Shown piece after piece: positions 44,672 to 53,565 of a stretch of DNA of 64,000 nt. Both the position numbers and the translations under genes were made by a program. The stretch covers positions 1 to 64,000 of the forward strand of contig NZ_RYFV01000001.1 in the NCBI RefSeq assembly GCF_004104015.1, written 5' to 3'. The DNA comes from Actinomyces oricola. Its GTDB lineage: Bacteria; Actinomycetota; Actinomycetes; Actinomycetales; Actinomycetaceae. The notes below the pieces were generated by a model. The model did no database searches. It was not told the origin of the DNA and saw nothing but the letters and a program-made list of their open reading frames with translations. How positions within the stretch are numbered: position 1 is the stretch's first letter; the number at the start of each line of letters is the position of its first letter.

Positions 44672-45550
44672 ATGACTGAGACCATCACCCCCGCGGTTAC
44701 GGGCGGCCGGGACCAGGACTTCCTGGCCCCGGCCGCCCGCTTGCGCGGGGCGGGCATTGGCGGGCTCGAGGAGCTCACCGACCTTGAGCGCTCCGAGCGC
44801 TTAGCGCGCATGCGCGAGGGCTCCCTGGGGTCTATTCACTCCTGGGAACTCGTCACGGCCGTGGACGGGCCGGGCACGCGCATGACCATCTTCCTCAACG
44901 GCTGCCCGCTGCGCTGCCTGTACTGCCACAACCCCGACACTTTTCTCATGAGGGACGGGGAGCCGGTGACCGCCGAGGAGCTGCTGCGCCGCATGAGGCG
45001 CTACCGTCGAGTCTTCAAGGCCTCTAAGGGCGGGATCACGCTCTCGGGCGGGGAGGCACTCATGCAGCCCGCCTTCGTGGACCGCCTGCTGGCGGGCGCC
45101 AAGAAGATGGGCATTCACACCTGCCTGGACACCTCCGGCTACCTGGGGGCCAACGCCAGCGACGAGATGCTGGCCAATGTCGACCTAGTGCTCCTGGATG
45201 TGAAAAGCGGGGATGAGGAGACCTACAAGCGGGTCACCGGACGCTCCCTGGCCCCCACCATCGCCTTCGGCGACCGCCTGGCCGCCAAGGGCATTGAGAT
45301 CTGGGCCCGTTTCGTCCTGGTCCCGGGCCTGACCGACGACCCCGCCAATGTGGAGAACGTCGCCAGGATCATTGAGCGCTGGGGCCCGGCGGTCAGCCGG
45401 GTCGAAGTACTGCCCTTCCACCAGATGGGCGCCGATAAGTGGGCGGCCCTGGGCTTGGACTACCAGCTGGCCGACGTGCGCCCCCCCGAGCCCGAGCTCG
45501 TCGAGTCCACCCGGGCCATCTTCCGATCCCACGGCTTCGAGGTGCACTAA
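44672..45550 (+). CDS. pflA: Pyruvate formate-lyase activating enzyme (radical SAM)
   Basis: A 292-residue radical-SAM enzyme that places the radical on glycine. The [4Fe-4S] motif is CPLRCLYCHNPDT, followed by GITLSGGEALMQP and LVLLDVKSGDEE. It has an N-terminal extension of about 45 residues compared with E. coli PflA (246), including LEELTDLERSERLARMREG. Its true substrate here is the small glycyl-radical protein. The ribosome site before ATG 44672 is weak (GGGAG is more than ten bases away), but it follows the small gene closely and is probably co-transcribed. Confidence 0.94.
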   Translation: MTETITPAVTGGRDQDFLAPAARLRGAGIGGLEELTDLERSERLARMREGSLGSIHSWELVTAVDGPGTRMTIFLNGCPLRCLYCHNPDTFLMRDGEPVTAEELLRRMRRYRRVFKASKGGITLSGGEALMQPAFVDRLLAGAKKMGIHTCLDTSGYLGANASDEMLANVDLVLLDVKSGDEETYKRVTGRSLAPTIAFGDRLAAKGIEIWARFVLVPGLTDDPANVENVARIIERWGPAVSRVEVLPFHQMGADKWAALGLDYQLADVRPPEPELVESTRAIFRSHGFEVH

Positions 45551-45678
45551 TCAGATCCGGTTCCACCGTCAACGCCCGGTTGGAACTCGAGATCGAGAAG
45601 GCGTGGTGATAGAGGCGCCCGGAGGACGACGCCGCCGCCCCGGGCGCGGTGCGCGCTCGATGGTGCCGGGCGGGTTGC

Positions 45679-46962
45679 TCAGGACAGGGCGGCGGCGAGG
45701 GCCGGGGCGACCTGCTCAATCTGCCAGGGCCGGGCCTCGAGCTCGACCAAGCGCGCGGCTATGGCGTCGGTGGAGGTTCTCGCCCGCCCACAGCGGGCCT
45801 GCTCCTCACCCAGCTCCCAGGCCAGGTGCCGCTGAGCGTCCGGGGCCAACAGGATCTCCTGGGGCAGCCGAAGCTCCTCAGCGCGCGTGCGCACCGCCGC
45901 GCGCACCGTCTCCAACGCGCTGGCGGCCTCTTCATGGTTGCGGTGCCAGGACCTGGGCTGGGGCAACTCCCCAGGGCCCAAGGGCGCGTGCATGGGCGGC
46001 AGCGCCTCCTCGGGGAGGGCCAGGGCCCGCTCCACAGCCTGCCACCACAGCTCATGGTGCTGGCGGGCCTGCCGGGAGGAGAACTCCCGCAGTGATGTCA
46101 GTTTGCGTCGCGACGTCGGCCGGGCCACTGCCGCAGCCACCATTGCCTGATGGGGAAGCACCTTCGAGGGGGTGCGGTCCAATTCGCGGGCAAGGTCCTC
46201 GCGGGCGGTCCACAGTTCACGCAGAATCGCCAGGGAGCGCTGGGATTGCACCACGCGCCCGGCCCGCGGGGTCCGGCGCCACGGGTCGGTTTTGACCGGG
46301 CGGGGGCCCCGGGTGCGCACGTACTCGAACTCCTGGGCGGCCCACTGGTCCTTGCCGGCATCCTCCAGTTCGGCGGCGAGGGCCGCGCGCAGCGGAATGA
46401 GGAGTTCGACGTCCAAGGCGGCGTAGACCAGCCATGACTCGGGCAGGGGGCGGGTGGACCAGTCCGCGGCCGCATGGTCCTTGGCCAGACGCAGCCCCAG
46501 GGTCTCCTCAATGACGGCGGCCAGGCCCACGTGCGTGCGCCCCAGGATCCGGGCAGCCAGTTCAGTGTCGAATAAGGAGCGGGGTCGCAGCCCCAGGGCC
46601 TCCAGGCAGGGCAGGTCCTGGTCCGCGGCGTGCAGGATCCATTCGGGCCCGTCCAGGGCCAGAGCCAGGGCCTTCAGGCTCCCAGCGCCCACCGGGTCCA
46701 CGAGCACGGTGCCGGTGTTGGTGCGCCGTAGCTGGACGAGGTAGGCGTCCTGCCCGTAACGGAAACCCGACGCCCGCTCAGCGTCCACCGCCACCGGGCC
46801 CGTGCCCCGCCCCAAGGCCCGGGCGGCCCGCCGCAGGGCGGCCGGGCAGTCCGTTACCGGGGGCAGCCCGTCCTTGGGCCGGGGGTAGGGGCGCACCTCC
46901 TGCGCCGGAACCGGGGCGTCTGTCGTGCCAGGGGTCCGGGCCGGACGCGGCGCGGGTCTCAC
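45679..46962 (-). CDS. rnd: Ribonuclease D with HRDC domain
   Basis: A 427-residue 3'-5' exoribonuclease for tRNA and stable-RNA end processing. The DEDD nuclease domain (about 40-210) has PVAVDAERASGFRYG, LHAADQDLPCLEALG and VYAALDVELLIPL. An HRDC nucleic-acid-binding domain lies near 245-320 (LAILRELWTAREDLARELDR). GTG 46962 overlaps the stop of the upstream DUF3000 gene in GTGA, so the two are translationally coupled. The DUF3000-RNase D pairing is common in actinobacteria. The stop is about 130 bases from the converging pflA stop. Confidence 0.92.
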   Translation of the reverse strand: MRPAPRPARTPGTTDAPVPAQEVRPYPRPKDGLPPVTDCPAALRRAARALGRGTGPVAVDAERASGFRYGQDAYLVQLRRTNTGTVLVDPVGAGSLKALALALDGPEWILHAADQDLPCLEALGLRPRSLFDTELAARILGRTHVGLAAVIEETLGLRLAKDHAAADWSTRPLPESWLVYAALDVELLIPLRAALAAELEDAGKDQWAAQEFEYVRTRGPRPVKTDPWRRTPRAGRVVQSQRSLAILRELWTAREDLARELDRTPSKVLPHQAMVAAAVARPTSRRKLTSLREFSSRQARQHHELWWQAVERALALPEEALPPMHAPLGPGELPQPRSWHRNHEEAASALETVRAAVRTRAEELRLPQEILLAPDAQRHLAWELGEEQARCGRARTSTDAIAARLVELEARPWQIEQVAPALAAALS

Positions 46963-47564
46963 CGGGACGCCCCCATGAGGGCCAAGGGATAGACCAGTTC
47001 GGGCTCATGGCCGGCGGCAATGTGAATGAGCTCGTACCAGGCGGCCAGGTGAGGGCCCAGGTCCGGGGTGGTCGGACTCCAGGAGGCGCGGACCTCGGCA
47101 TGGGCGCAGGAGTCGGTCAACTCCAGGCCCCCGAAGGTCTCGGACAGGACCCGGGTCACTGTCCCCACCAGCGCGGAGTAGCCGGCGCCGGCGTCGTCGA
47201 GGGCCTGAGTGAGCCACGACCAGGCTGCTGAGCCCAGGAAGGGATCAATGCCAACCTCGTCGTCAAGCCGGGTCCGGGCCATGACGACGAGGCGGAAATC
47301 TCCGTCCCAGGCGTCCTGGCCACGCGGGTCGTGGAGAAGCACGAAGCGCCCCGAGGCGATCGGGGTGCCGGACTCGGTTTCAAGGGTTTCAGCGGTCAGG
47401 GCGGCTGTGTATGGGGCGAGTTTGCGCGGGCCGGGAACCTCATCGAGGAGAAGCCCCCGAGGACGGGGCGCTGCCTTCATGCTCAGCAGCGCCGCCTCGA
47501 AACGCTCGGGGATTCCAAGGGATGGGAAGTCCTGGTGCGACACATATGTCGAGGAGTCGGTCAC
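46959..47564 (-). CDS. DUF3000-family protein
   Basis: A 201-residue cytoplasmic protein of an actinobacterial family without known function. Typical segments are RFEAALLSMKAAPRPRGLLL, then DEVPGPRKLAPYTAALTAE, and GRFVLLHDPRGQDAWDGDFR. It has no membrane segments. GTG 47564 lacks a ribosome site but TAGCCT lies six bases upstream, predicting a leaderless message covering this gene and rnd. Coupling to RNase D suggests a role in RNA metabolism, by context only. Confidence 0.88.
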   Translation of the reverse strand: MTDSSTYVSHQDFPSLGIPERFEAALLSMKAAPRPRGLLLDEVPGPRKLAPYTAALTAETLETESGTPIASGRFVLLHDPRGQDAWDGDFRLVVMARTRLDDEVGIDPFLGSAAWSWLTQALDDAGAGYSALVGTVTRVLSETFGGLELTDSCAHAEVRASWSPTTPDLGPHLAAWYELIHIAAGHEPELVYPLALMGASR

Positions 47565-47570
47565 GCTATC

Positions 47571-47576
47571 AGGCTA
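47571..47576 (-). promoter_or_regulatory. -10 element (TAGCCT) for a leaderless DUF3000-rnd message
   Basis: TAGCCT on the minus strand is followed by six bases and then GTG 47564, with no Shine-Dalgarno. Confidence 0.5.
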
Positions 47577-47644
47577 CCGGCGAGCCGGTGACCATGGGGC
47601 TGCCACGCCGAAAATATCTCAGCCAGGTCTCAGCCGGGTCGGGC

Positions 47645-50191
47645 TCAGGCGCCCCCGTGCTCGCGGGCCAGCACCACCACCGGGGCCTGAGCCATAACCG
47701 TCGCCAGTGCCTGAACGCCACCGGGCATGCTCCGTCCCGAGAGCACGTCTACCCACTGCCCCTGCGGCAGGACCACGCTCTCCTGGCGCCATCCCCCCAG
47801 GGACTCCAGCTGCCGGGTCAGGCGCTGAGCGATCACGACCACCTCGGGCTCGCCGTCCAGGAGCCTGGAGAAGGCGAAGGCCAGGGGAGTCGTCACCGGC
47901 ACCGCCCGATAACCCGAGCGGGGGCCCACGAAGGCCTCCGGGCGCTGCGCGCGCAGACGCGCCAGACGAGAGGTCACAACGAGCTTGTCGTCGTCCAGGC
48001 ATCGGGGGCGGCCGCCCGAGTCCAGGCGCGCCAGAGCGGGGCGCAAACCGCTGTCGGAGTGGTAGTCCACGGGGCGCCGGTTGTCGGGGTCCACCAGGGA
48101 GGTGCGTGTGACCTCGGTGCCCTGGTAGACGTCGGCCACACCGAGCCAGGTCATGGTCAGAGCCTTGTTGACCAGCACCGCGGCCCGCACCGCCGGCGCC
48201 GTCAGAGTCGCGAAGGAGTCCATTTCGGCGCGCACCCCCGGATCGGCCAGAAGGTGGGCGGCGTAGTCGCGCAGCGCCTGCTCCCCGGCGGCGTTCGGAT
48301 CGGTCCAGGTGGTCCAGGTCTTCTGCTCACGGCAGGCCTTGACCAGGTAGTCGCCCAAGCGCTCGGCGTCCATGGGGTCGCCCGACTCGGGCGCCCAGGT
48401 GCCCCACAGGGTCTGCCACAGCAGGTTCTCGCTGCGCCCGTCCAGGCCCGGGGGTCGGCTCGCGGCCGTGGCGGTGCGCAAGCGGTGGACCAGGTCCCGC
48501 CACTGCTGCGCGTAGGAGGCCAGCACATCCAACCGTGCCCGCACATCCTCCCCGCGCTTGGTGTCGTGGGTGGTGGAGGCCACCATGGTGGCGGGCCACG
48601 TCCTCTGCATGCGCTCGGCCCAGGCGTGGGCCTGTTCGGGGCCGAAGGCGAAGACCTCCGGCGCGCCCCCGACCTCGGTCAGGGAGGTCAACTGGGTCCA
48701 CCGGTAGAAGGTGGTGTCCTCCACGCCCTTGGCCGTCACCGCGCCGCAGACCTGCTGGAAACGAACCGCGATCTCCGCCAGCTCGGGACAGTCGTCAGGA
48801 TCCAGGGAGCCGATCGGCCCGCCCAGAAGAACGGCCAGGACCAGGTCGAGGGTTTCACCCTGATCCGCCGTGAGGCGGCTGCGGGCTCGGGCGGCGTCGG
48901 CGTGGAGGACCGCCACGGTCTGCGCACTCGGCTCACGGCCCGGGACCGCGTAGGCCCGGTAGCGTTCGGCCGCCACCAGCATCTCAACCACGCAGGCGCG
49001 CAGGTCCCCCAGGGTGTGATCCCTGAAGCGCACGTCCTTAAGACTCACGGACTTGAGCAGGCGGGCCAGGCGGTCGACCTCGGAGGTGAAGGAGACGGCG
49101 ATGATCTCGCGCTTCGCCTCCTCGACCACACGCGGGTAGTCCGCGCCCCCATCCCCGGTGAGCTCCTGCATGAGCGCTCCGAGCTGGGCGGCCCCCGCGG
49201 CGTCGACCTGAAGCTGATCAATGCGCCAGGCGGCGTCGTACCCGGTGGTGCCGGCCACCGGCCAGGAGGAGGGGAGCGCCTCATGGGGGGCGAGGATCTT
49301 CTCCGCGGCGACCCAAACCCCACCGCTGGCCTCCCAAAGCCGCTCCAGATAGCCGCCGGGGTCGGCCAGCCCGTCGGGATGATCCACTCGCAGCGCGTCA
49401 ATGACGCCCTCGTTGAGCAGGTCGAGGATGAGGGCGTGGGAGGCGGCGAAGACCTCCGAGTCCTCGACCCGAATGGCGGCCAGGGTGTTGATGTCGAAGA
49501 AGCGGCGGTAGTTCGTCTCCTCTTTGCCGACCCGCCAGTAGGCCAGGCGGTAGTGCTGGCGGTCAAGGAGGTCGGGCAGGGGCAGCGTCTCGGTGCCCTC
49601 GGCGACGGGGAGCACCTGCTCGTAGTACCGCAGCACCCACTGCTCGCCGCACTCGGGCTCGGCGGGTACCACCATGGTCTCCAGGCTGAGCTCGCCGGCG
49701 TCCAGGACCGCTCCGATGCGCTGCCCCAGCACGGGCAGGAGGATCGGCTGGTCCGCGGGCGCGTCGAACCAGGGCGCGTAGGGGGAGTTCGCGCCCTCGC
49801 GCAGCACGGACCACAGGGGCCGATTGAGCCAGGCGGGCGTGGGCACCGCCATGTGGTTGGGCACAATGTCCAGGACCAGGCCCAGGCCCGCCGCGTGAGC
49901 CGCGGCGGCCAGGCGCTCCAGGCCCTCGCGCCCGCCCATGACCGCGCTGACGGAGTCGTGGTCGACGACGTCGTAGCCGTGAGTGGACCCGGGGGCGGCG
50001 GTCAGGATGGGGGAGAGGTAGAGGTCCGTGACGCCCAGGTCCACCAGGTAGGGCACCAGGGCCGCGGCGTCGTCGAAGGTGAGTCGCTCCCCGAGCTGGA
50101 GCCGGTAAGTGGTCACCGGTGTGCGGCGGCCGGCGGCAGGCATATGCACTGACTCGGGGGCGGGGCGCAGGGGCGCGGTCGTCTCAGTCAT
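47645..50191 (-). CDS. treY: Malto-oligosyltrehalose synthase
   Basis: An 848-residue GH13 enzyme that turns the reducing end of a maltodextrin into a trehalosyl unit. It starts with TYRLQLGERLTFDDAAALVP and has STHGYDVVDHDSVS, LGLVLDIVPNHMAVP and LRVDHPDGLADP (nucleophile region), and ADVYQGTEVTRTSLVDPDNR near the end, all typical of TreY. ATG 50191 is preceded by AGAAGG. It overlaps the end of the upstream glgX gene by eight bases, so both are translated together. The partner hydrolase TreZ, needed to release trehalose, is not in the window. Confidence 0.93.
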   Translation of the reverse strand: MTETTAPLRPAPESVHMPAAGRRTPVTTYRLQLGERLTFDDAAALVPYLVDLGVTDLYLSPILTAAPGSTHGYDVVDHDSVSAVMGGREGLERLAAAAHAAGLGLVLDIVPNHMAVPTPAWLNRPLWSVLREGANSPYAPWFDAPADQPILLPVLGQRIGAVLDAGELSLETMVVPAEPECGEQWVLRYYEQVLPVAEGTETLPLPDLLDRQHYRLAYWRVGKEETNYRRFFDINTLAAIRVEDSEVFAASHALILDLLNEGVIDALRVDHPDGLADPGGYLERLWEASGGVWVAAEKILAPHEALPSSWPVAGTTGYDAAWRIDQLQVDAAGAAQLGALMQELTGDGGADYPRVVEEAKREIIAVSFTSEVDRLARLLKSVSLKDVRFRDHTLGDLRACVVEMLVAAERYRAYAVPGREPSAQTVAVLHADAARARSRLTADQGETLDLVLAVLLGGPIGSLDPDDCPELAEIAVRFQQVCGAVTAKGVEDTTFYRWTQLTSLTEVGGAPEVFAFGPEQAHAWAERMQRTWPATMVASTTHDTKRGEDVRARLDVLASYAQQWRDLVHRLRTATAASRPPGLDGRSENLLWQTLWGTWAPESGDPMDAERLGDYLVKACREQKTWTTWTDPNAAGEQALRDYAAHLLADPGVRAEMDSFATLTAPAVRAAVLVNKALTMTWLGVADVYQGTEVTRTSLVDPDNRRPVDYHSDSGLRPALARLDSGGRPRCLDDDKLVVTSRLARLRAQRPEAFVGPRSGYRAVPVTTPLAFAFSRLLDGEPEVVVIAQRLTRQLESLGGWRQESVVLPQGQWVDVLSGRSMPGGVQALATVMAQAPVVVLAREHGGA

Positions 50192-53075
50192 GGTCTTGGG
50201 CCTTCTCGCCGCGGTCGGGGCCGGTGGCCTTACTGATCGGGTCATTGAGTGAGTCATTGAGTGGGTCCGGGGCCGGGCGCGGATTGGCCTGCGGGGCGGC
50301 GCCCGGGCCGTCCTGGGCCTGCTCCGGCTGTTCATCCTGCTCCGGCTGCTCCGGCTGCTCATCCTGCTCCGCCCCGGTGCCCCGGGGCGGGGCGGCGTCC
50401 GGGGTTCGGGTGCGTGCCGAAGCGTTGTCCGGGGCCGGGGCCTGCGGTGCCGGGGGCGGCTCAGGAGTAGGGGCGCTCATGACATCGGTGACGCTCGCCG
50501 CCCGGGCCGGTGCGGGCGGCGGCGTGCTGGGCCGCCCCGGGTCGGTGTCCTGAGGGGCGGAGTCGTCCTGAGGGGCGGCGTCCTGAGGCTGCTCAGCCTC
50601 ACTCGGATCAGCGGCCGGCAGGGCCTCCGGCGAGTCTGGTGAGTCCGGCGAGGCCGGCGGTTCGGGGCTGGGCGCGCTCACAGCGTCGGTGACGCTTGCC
50701 GCCCGGGCCGGTGCGGGGGGCGGCGTGCTGGGCCGCCCCGGGTCGGTGTCCTGAGGGGCGGAGTCGTCCTGAGGGGCGGCGTCCTGAGGCTGCTCAGCCC
50801 GGTCCTTCCGGGCGGGCTGAGCCGCAGCGGCGCCCTCGACTGCCGCATCCGCCTGAGGGGGCGGGGTAGGAGCGGGTTCCGGGCTCGGCGCCGTCGCCGC
50901 AGCCGGGGAGGGGACGCTGGTAATCGCATTGCGCGGGTCGGCCACCAGGAAGAGCATGGAGCGGGCCTCGACCATGACCTCATGGTCGGCGCCGAGCTTG
51001 GGGTCGGAGTCCCCATCCACGGCGGGGGCCGTGTCCAGGGCCACTGACCAGGAGGTGCCGTGGACCGGTCCGGGCAGGGTGAAGGGGATGTCCGAGTCTG
51101 AGGCGTTAATGAGGACCAGGAAGGACTCGTCCACAATCCGCTCACCGCGCCGGCCGGGCTCCGCAATGGCCTCACCATTGAGGAAAACCATCATGGCCCG
51201 CGCGTACCAGGTCGACCAGTCCTCGTCGGTCATGCGCTCGCCGCTGGGGCGCAGCCAGGCGATCTCGCCCAACTCCGACTCGCCCCCGTGGGCGGCCAAA
51301 CCTCCGAAGAAGCGGCGCCGGCGCAGCACCGGGTGGTCGCGCCGCAGCCACACCATGGCCCGGGTGAACTCCAGGATCTCCTTCTGGGACTCGCTCAGCT
51401 CCCAGTTGACCCAGGAGATCTCATTGTCCTGGCAGTAGACATTGTTGTTGCCGCCCTGTGTGCGGCCCATCTCATCGCCGTGGGAGATCATGGGCACGCC
51501 CTGACTGAACAGGATTGTGGCCAGGAAGTTGCGGATCTGACGGTTGCGCAGGCTCACCACTGCCGGGTCGCTGGTGGGGCCCTCGGCCCCGCAGTTCCAG
51601 GAGCGGTTGTTGGAGTCGCCGTCGGCGCCGTTCTCGCCGTTGGCCTCATTGTGCTTCTCGTTGTAGGAGACCAGGTCGGCCATGGTGAAGCCGTCGTGGG
51701 CGGTGACGAAGTTGACACTGGCCACCGGGGTGCGCCCGGTGTGCTGATAGAGGTCGGAGGAGCCGGTAATGCGGGAGGCGAACTCGCCCAGGGTCGAGGG
51801 CTCGCCGCGCCAGAAGTCCCGCACCGTGTCCCGGTACTTGCCGTTCCACTCGCTCCACAGGGGCGGGAAGCCGCCGACGTTGTAGCCGCCGTCGCCCACG
51901 TCCCAGGGCTCGGCGATGAGCTTGACCCGCGAAATGATCGGGTCCTGGTGGATGATGTCGAAGAACGCGGAAAGGCGGTCCACCTCATGGAACTGGCGGG
52001 CCAAGGTCGAGGCCAGGTCGAAGCGGAAGCCGTCCACGTGCATCTCGGTGACCCAGTAGCGCAGCGAGTCCATAATGAGCTGAAGCACCGCCGGGGAGCG
52101 CATGAGCAGGGAGTTGCCCGTGCCCGTGGTGTCGAAGTAGTGGGCCTGTGAGCCGTCGACGAGCCGGTAGTAGGCGGCATTGTCGATCCCGCGGAAGGAC
52201 AGGGTGGGGCCCATGTGGTTGCCCTCGGCGGTGTGGTTGTAGACCACGTCCAAGATGACCTCCATGTCGGCCTCATGGAAGGCCTTGACCATGGCCTTGA
52301 ACTCCTGGACCTGCTGGCCGCCGTCGCTGCCGTAGGCGGCGTAGGCGTTGTGCGGGGCGAAGAAGCCAATGGTGTTGTAGCCCCAGTAGTTCGACAGGCC
52401 CCGCTCCTGGAGGTGGGTGTCGTTGACGAACTGGTGGACGGGCATGAGCTCAATGGCGGTCACCCCGAGCTTCTTGAGGTGGTCGATGACCGCCGGCTGG
52501 GCCAGCCCGGCATAGGTGCCGCGCAGCTCCTCGGGCACCTCGGGGTGAAGTTTGGTCAGGCCCTTCACGTGGGCCTCGTAGATGATCATGTCGTGGTAGG
52601 GGTGCGCCGGCGGGTGGTCGTGGCCCCAGTCGAAGAAGGGTGAGATCACCACCGAGCGCATGGTGTGCTTCGCGGAATCCTGCTCATTGCGCTTCGAGGG
52701 GTCCAGGAAGTCGTAGGAGTACAGCGACGGGGAGGCGCTGACCTGCCCGGAGATCGCCTTGGCGTAGGGGTCCAGCAGGAGCTTGGAGGCGTCGCAGCGG
52801 TGCCCGCGCTCGGGCTCGTACGGGCCGTGGACGCGGTAGGCGTAGACCTGGCCGGGGCGGACCGTGGGAAGGTAGCCGTGCCAGACGTCGGCGTCGACCT
52901 CTGTGAGCGGGACGCGGGTCTCCGTGCCGTCGTCGTCGAAAAGGCACAGCTCCACCGCCGTGGCGACGGAGGAGTACAGGGCGAAGTTGGTGCCGGAGCC
53001 GTCGAAGGTGGCTCCCAGGGGCTGGGGCTGGCCCGGCCAGACGGTCACGGGGGCGCCGGAGGCTGAGTGCTGCAT
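50184..53075 (-). CDS. glgX: Glycogen debranching enzyme (GlgX/TreX) with long low-complexity tail
   Basis: A 963-residue isoamylase-type GH13 enzyme. Residues 1-715 are a complete GlgX: N-terminal WPGQPQPLGATFDGSGTNFA, nucleophile region DGFRFDLASTL, acid/base LIAEPWDVGDGGYNVGGFPP, and AHDGFTMADLVSYNEKHN. Residues about 720-963 are a Pro/Ala/Ser/Asp/Gln tail with no fold, containing two copies of a 40-residue unit. Related enzymes usually stop near 710. It trims branches to give linear maltodextrins for TreY, whose gene overlaps its stop codon. No ribosome site is clear before ATG 53075. Confidence 0.93.
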   Translation of the reverse strand: MQHSASGAPVTVWPGQPQPLGATFDGSGTNFALYSSVATAVELCLFDDDGTETRVPLTEVDADVWHGYLPTVRPGQVYAYRVHGPYEPERGHRCDASKLLLDPYAKAISGQVSASPSLYSYDFLDPSKRNEQDSAKHTMRSVVISPFFDWGHDHPPAHPYHDMIIYEAHVKGLTKLHPEVPEELRGTYAGLAQPAVIDHLKKLGVTAIELMPVHQFVNDTHLQERGLSNYWGYNTIGFFAPHNAYAAYGSDGGQQVQEFKAMVKAFHEADMEVILDVVYNHTAEGNHMGPTLSFRGIDNAAYYRLVDGSQAHYFDTTGTGNSLLMRSPAVLQLIMDSLRYWVTEMHVDGFRFDLASTLARQFHEVDRLSAFFDIIHQDPIISRVKLIAEPWDVGDGGYNVGGFPPLWSEWNGKYRDTVRDFWRGEPSTLGEFASRITGSSDLYQHTGRTPVASVNFVTAHDGFTMADLVSYNEKHNEANGENGADGDSNNRSWNCGAEGPTSDPAVVSLRNRQIRNFLATILFSQGVPMISHGDEMGRTQGGNNNVYCQDNEISWVNWELSESQKEILEFTRAMVWLRRDHPVLRRRRFFGGLAAHGGESELGEIAWLRPSGERMTDEDWSTWYARAMMVFLNGEAIAEPGRRGERIVDESFLVLINASDSDIPFTLPGPVHGTSWSVALDTAPAVDGDSDPKLGADHEVMVEARSMLFLVADPRNAITSVPSPAAATAPSPEPAPTPPPQADAAVEGAAAAQPARKDRAEQPQDAAPQDDSAPQDTDPGRPSTPPPAPARAASVTDAVSAPSPEPPASPDSPDSPEALPAADPSEAEQPQDAAPQDDSAPQDTDPGRPSTPPPAPARAASVTDVMSAPTPEPPPAPQAPAPDNASARTRTPDAAPPRGTGAEQDEQPEQPEQDEQPEQAQDGPGAAPQANPRPAPDPLNDSLNDPISKATGPDRGEKAQDHD
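50476..50799 (-). repeat. 201-bp-spaced direct repeat in the glgX tail
   Basis: A segment of about 123 bp (50476-50598) recurs almost identically at 50677-50799. The period is exactly 201 bp (67 codons). Both encode AEQPQDAAPQDDSAPQDTDP and then GRPSTPPPAPARAASVTD. Recombination between the copies would remove or add 67 residues in frame. Confidence 0.9.
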
Positions 53076-53198
53076 GGGGAAACAATGCCATGGATAGGGC
53101 GCTACGGGGCGGTGGACGTCGGACAGGACTCACCGTGCCCCGCACTCGCCCCGGCGGGTGCTGCCGCCCCAGTGAGACAGGTCATGCTCAGCATGGTT

Positions 53199-53227
53199 TT
53201 GCGCCCGTGCGGATGCTCTGCTAGTTT
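53199..53227 (+). promoter_or_regulatory. Promoter of the tRNA pair
   Basis: TTGCGC (53199-53204) and TAGTTT (53222-53227) are 17 bases apart. Transcription would start about 20 bases before tRNA-Gly. Confidence 0.45.
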
Positions 53228-53254
53228 TCATCCCGCACCCATGAGGTGTGGTGC

Positions 53255-53327
53255 GCGGATGTGGCTCAGTTGGTAGAGCATCACCTTGCCAAGGTGAGGG
53301 TCGCGGGTTCGAGTCCCGTCATCCGCT
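53255..53327 (+). tRNA. tRNA-Gly (anticodon GCC)
   Basis: 73 bases fold as a full cloverleaf: acceptor GCGGATG/CATCCGC, D-stem GCTC/GAGC, anticodon stem TCACC/GGTGA with GCC at 53288-53290, and T-arm with TTCGAGT. Discriminator is T. CCA is not encoded. The D-loop keeps GG, so it is an ordinary elongator tRNA. Confidence 0.97.
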
Positions 53328-53328
53328 C

Positions 53329-53400
53329 GGGCGATTGGCGCAGCGGGAGCGCGCTTCCCTGACACGGAAGAGGTCACTGGTTCGATCCCAGTATCGCCCA
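53329..53400 (+). tRNA. tRNA-Val (anticodon GAC)
   Basis: 72 bases: acceptor GGGCGAT/ATCGCCC, D-stem GCGC/GCGC, anticodon stem CTTCC/GGAAG with GAC at 53361-53363, T-stem ACTGG/CCAGT with loop TTCGATC. Discriminator is A. CCA is not fully encoded (CCG follows). Only one base separates it from tRNA-Gly. Confidence 0.97.
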
Positions 53401-53565
53401 CCGTAGGCAGGTCCCATCCTGACGCGGTAACCCGCAGAAATGCAAGCGTTACCAAGGATTGGGGCCGCTTTTGCATCTGGGGTAAGGTCGTGGCCTGCAC
53501 AGCGCGGCTGCGCCCTTGAGCGGCCGGGAACGCTCCGTGCCCCCACACGCTTTTGGAGGATTTGA

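Noticed and set aside
53255-53327. Non-proteinogenic tRNA-Gly dedicated to the neighbouring FemAB genes
   Set aside because: The D-loop and T-loop have the usual elongation-factor features, and the anticodon is a normal elongator one. Proximity alone is not evidence.
53255-53565. Prophage or island attachment site at the tRNA pair
   Set aside because: No integrase and no repeated tRNA 3' end downstream; the following genes have normal codon use.
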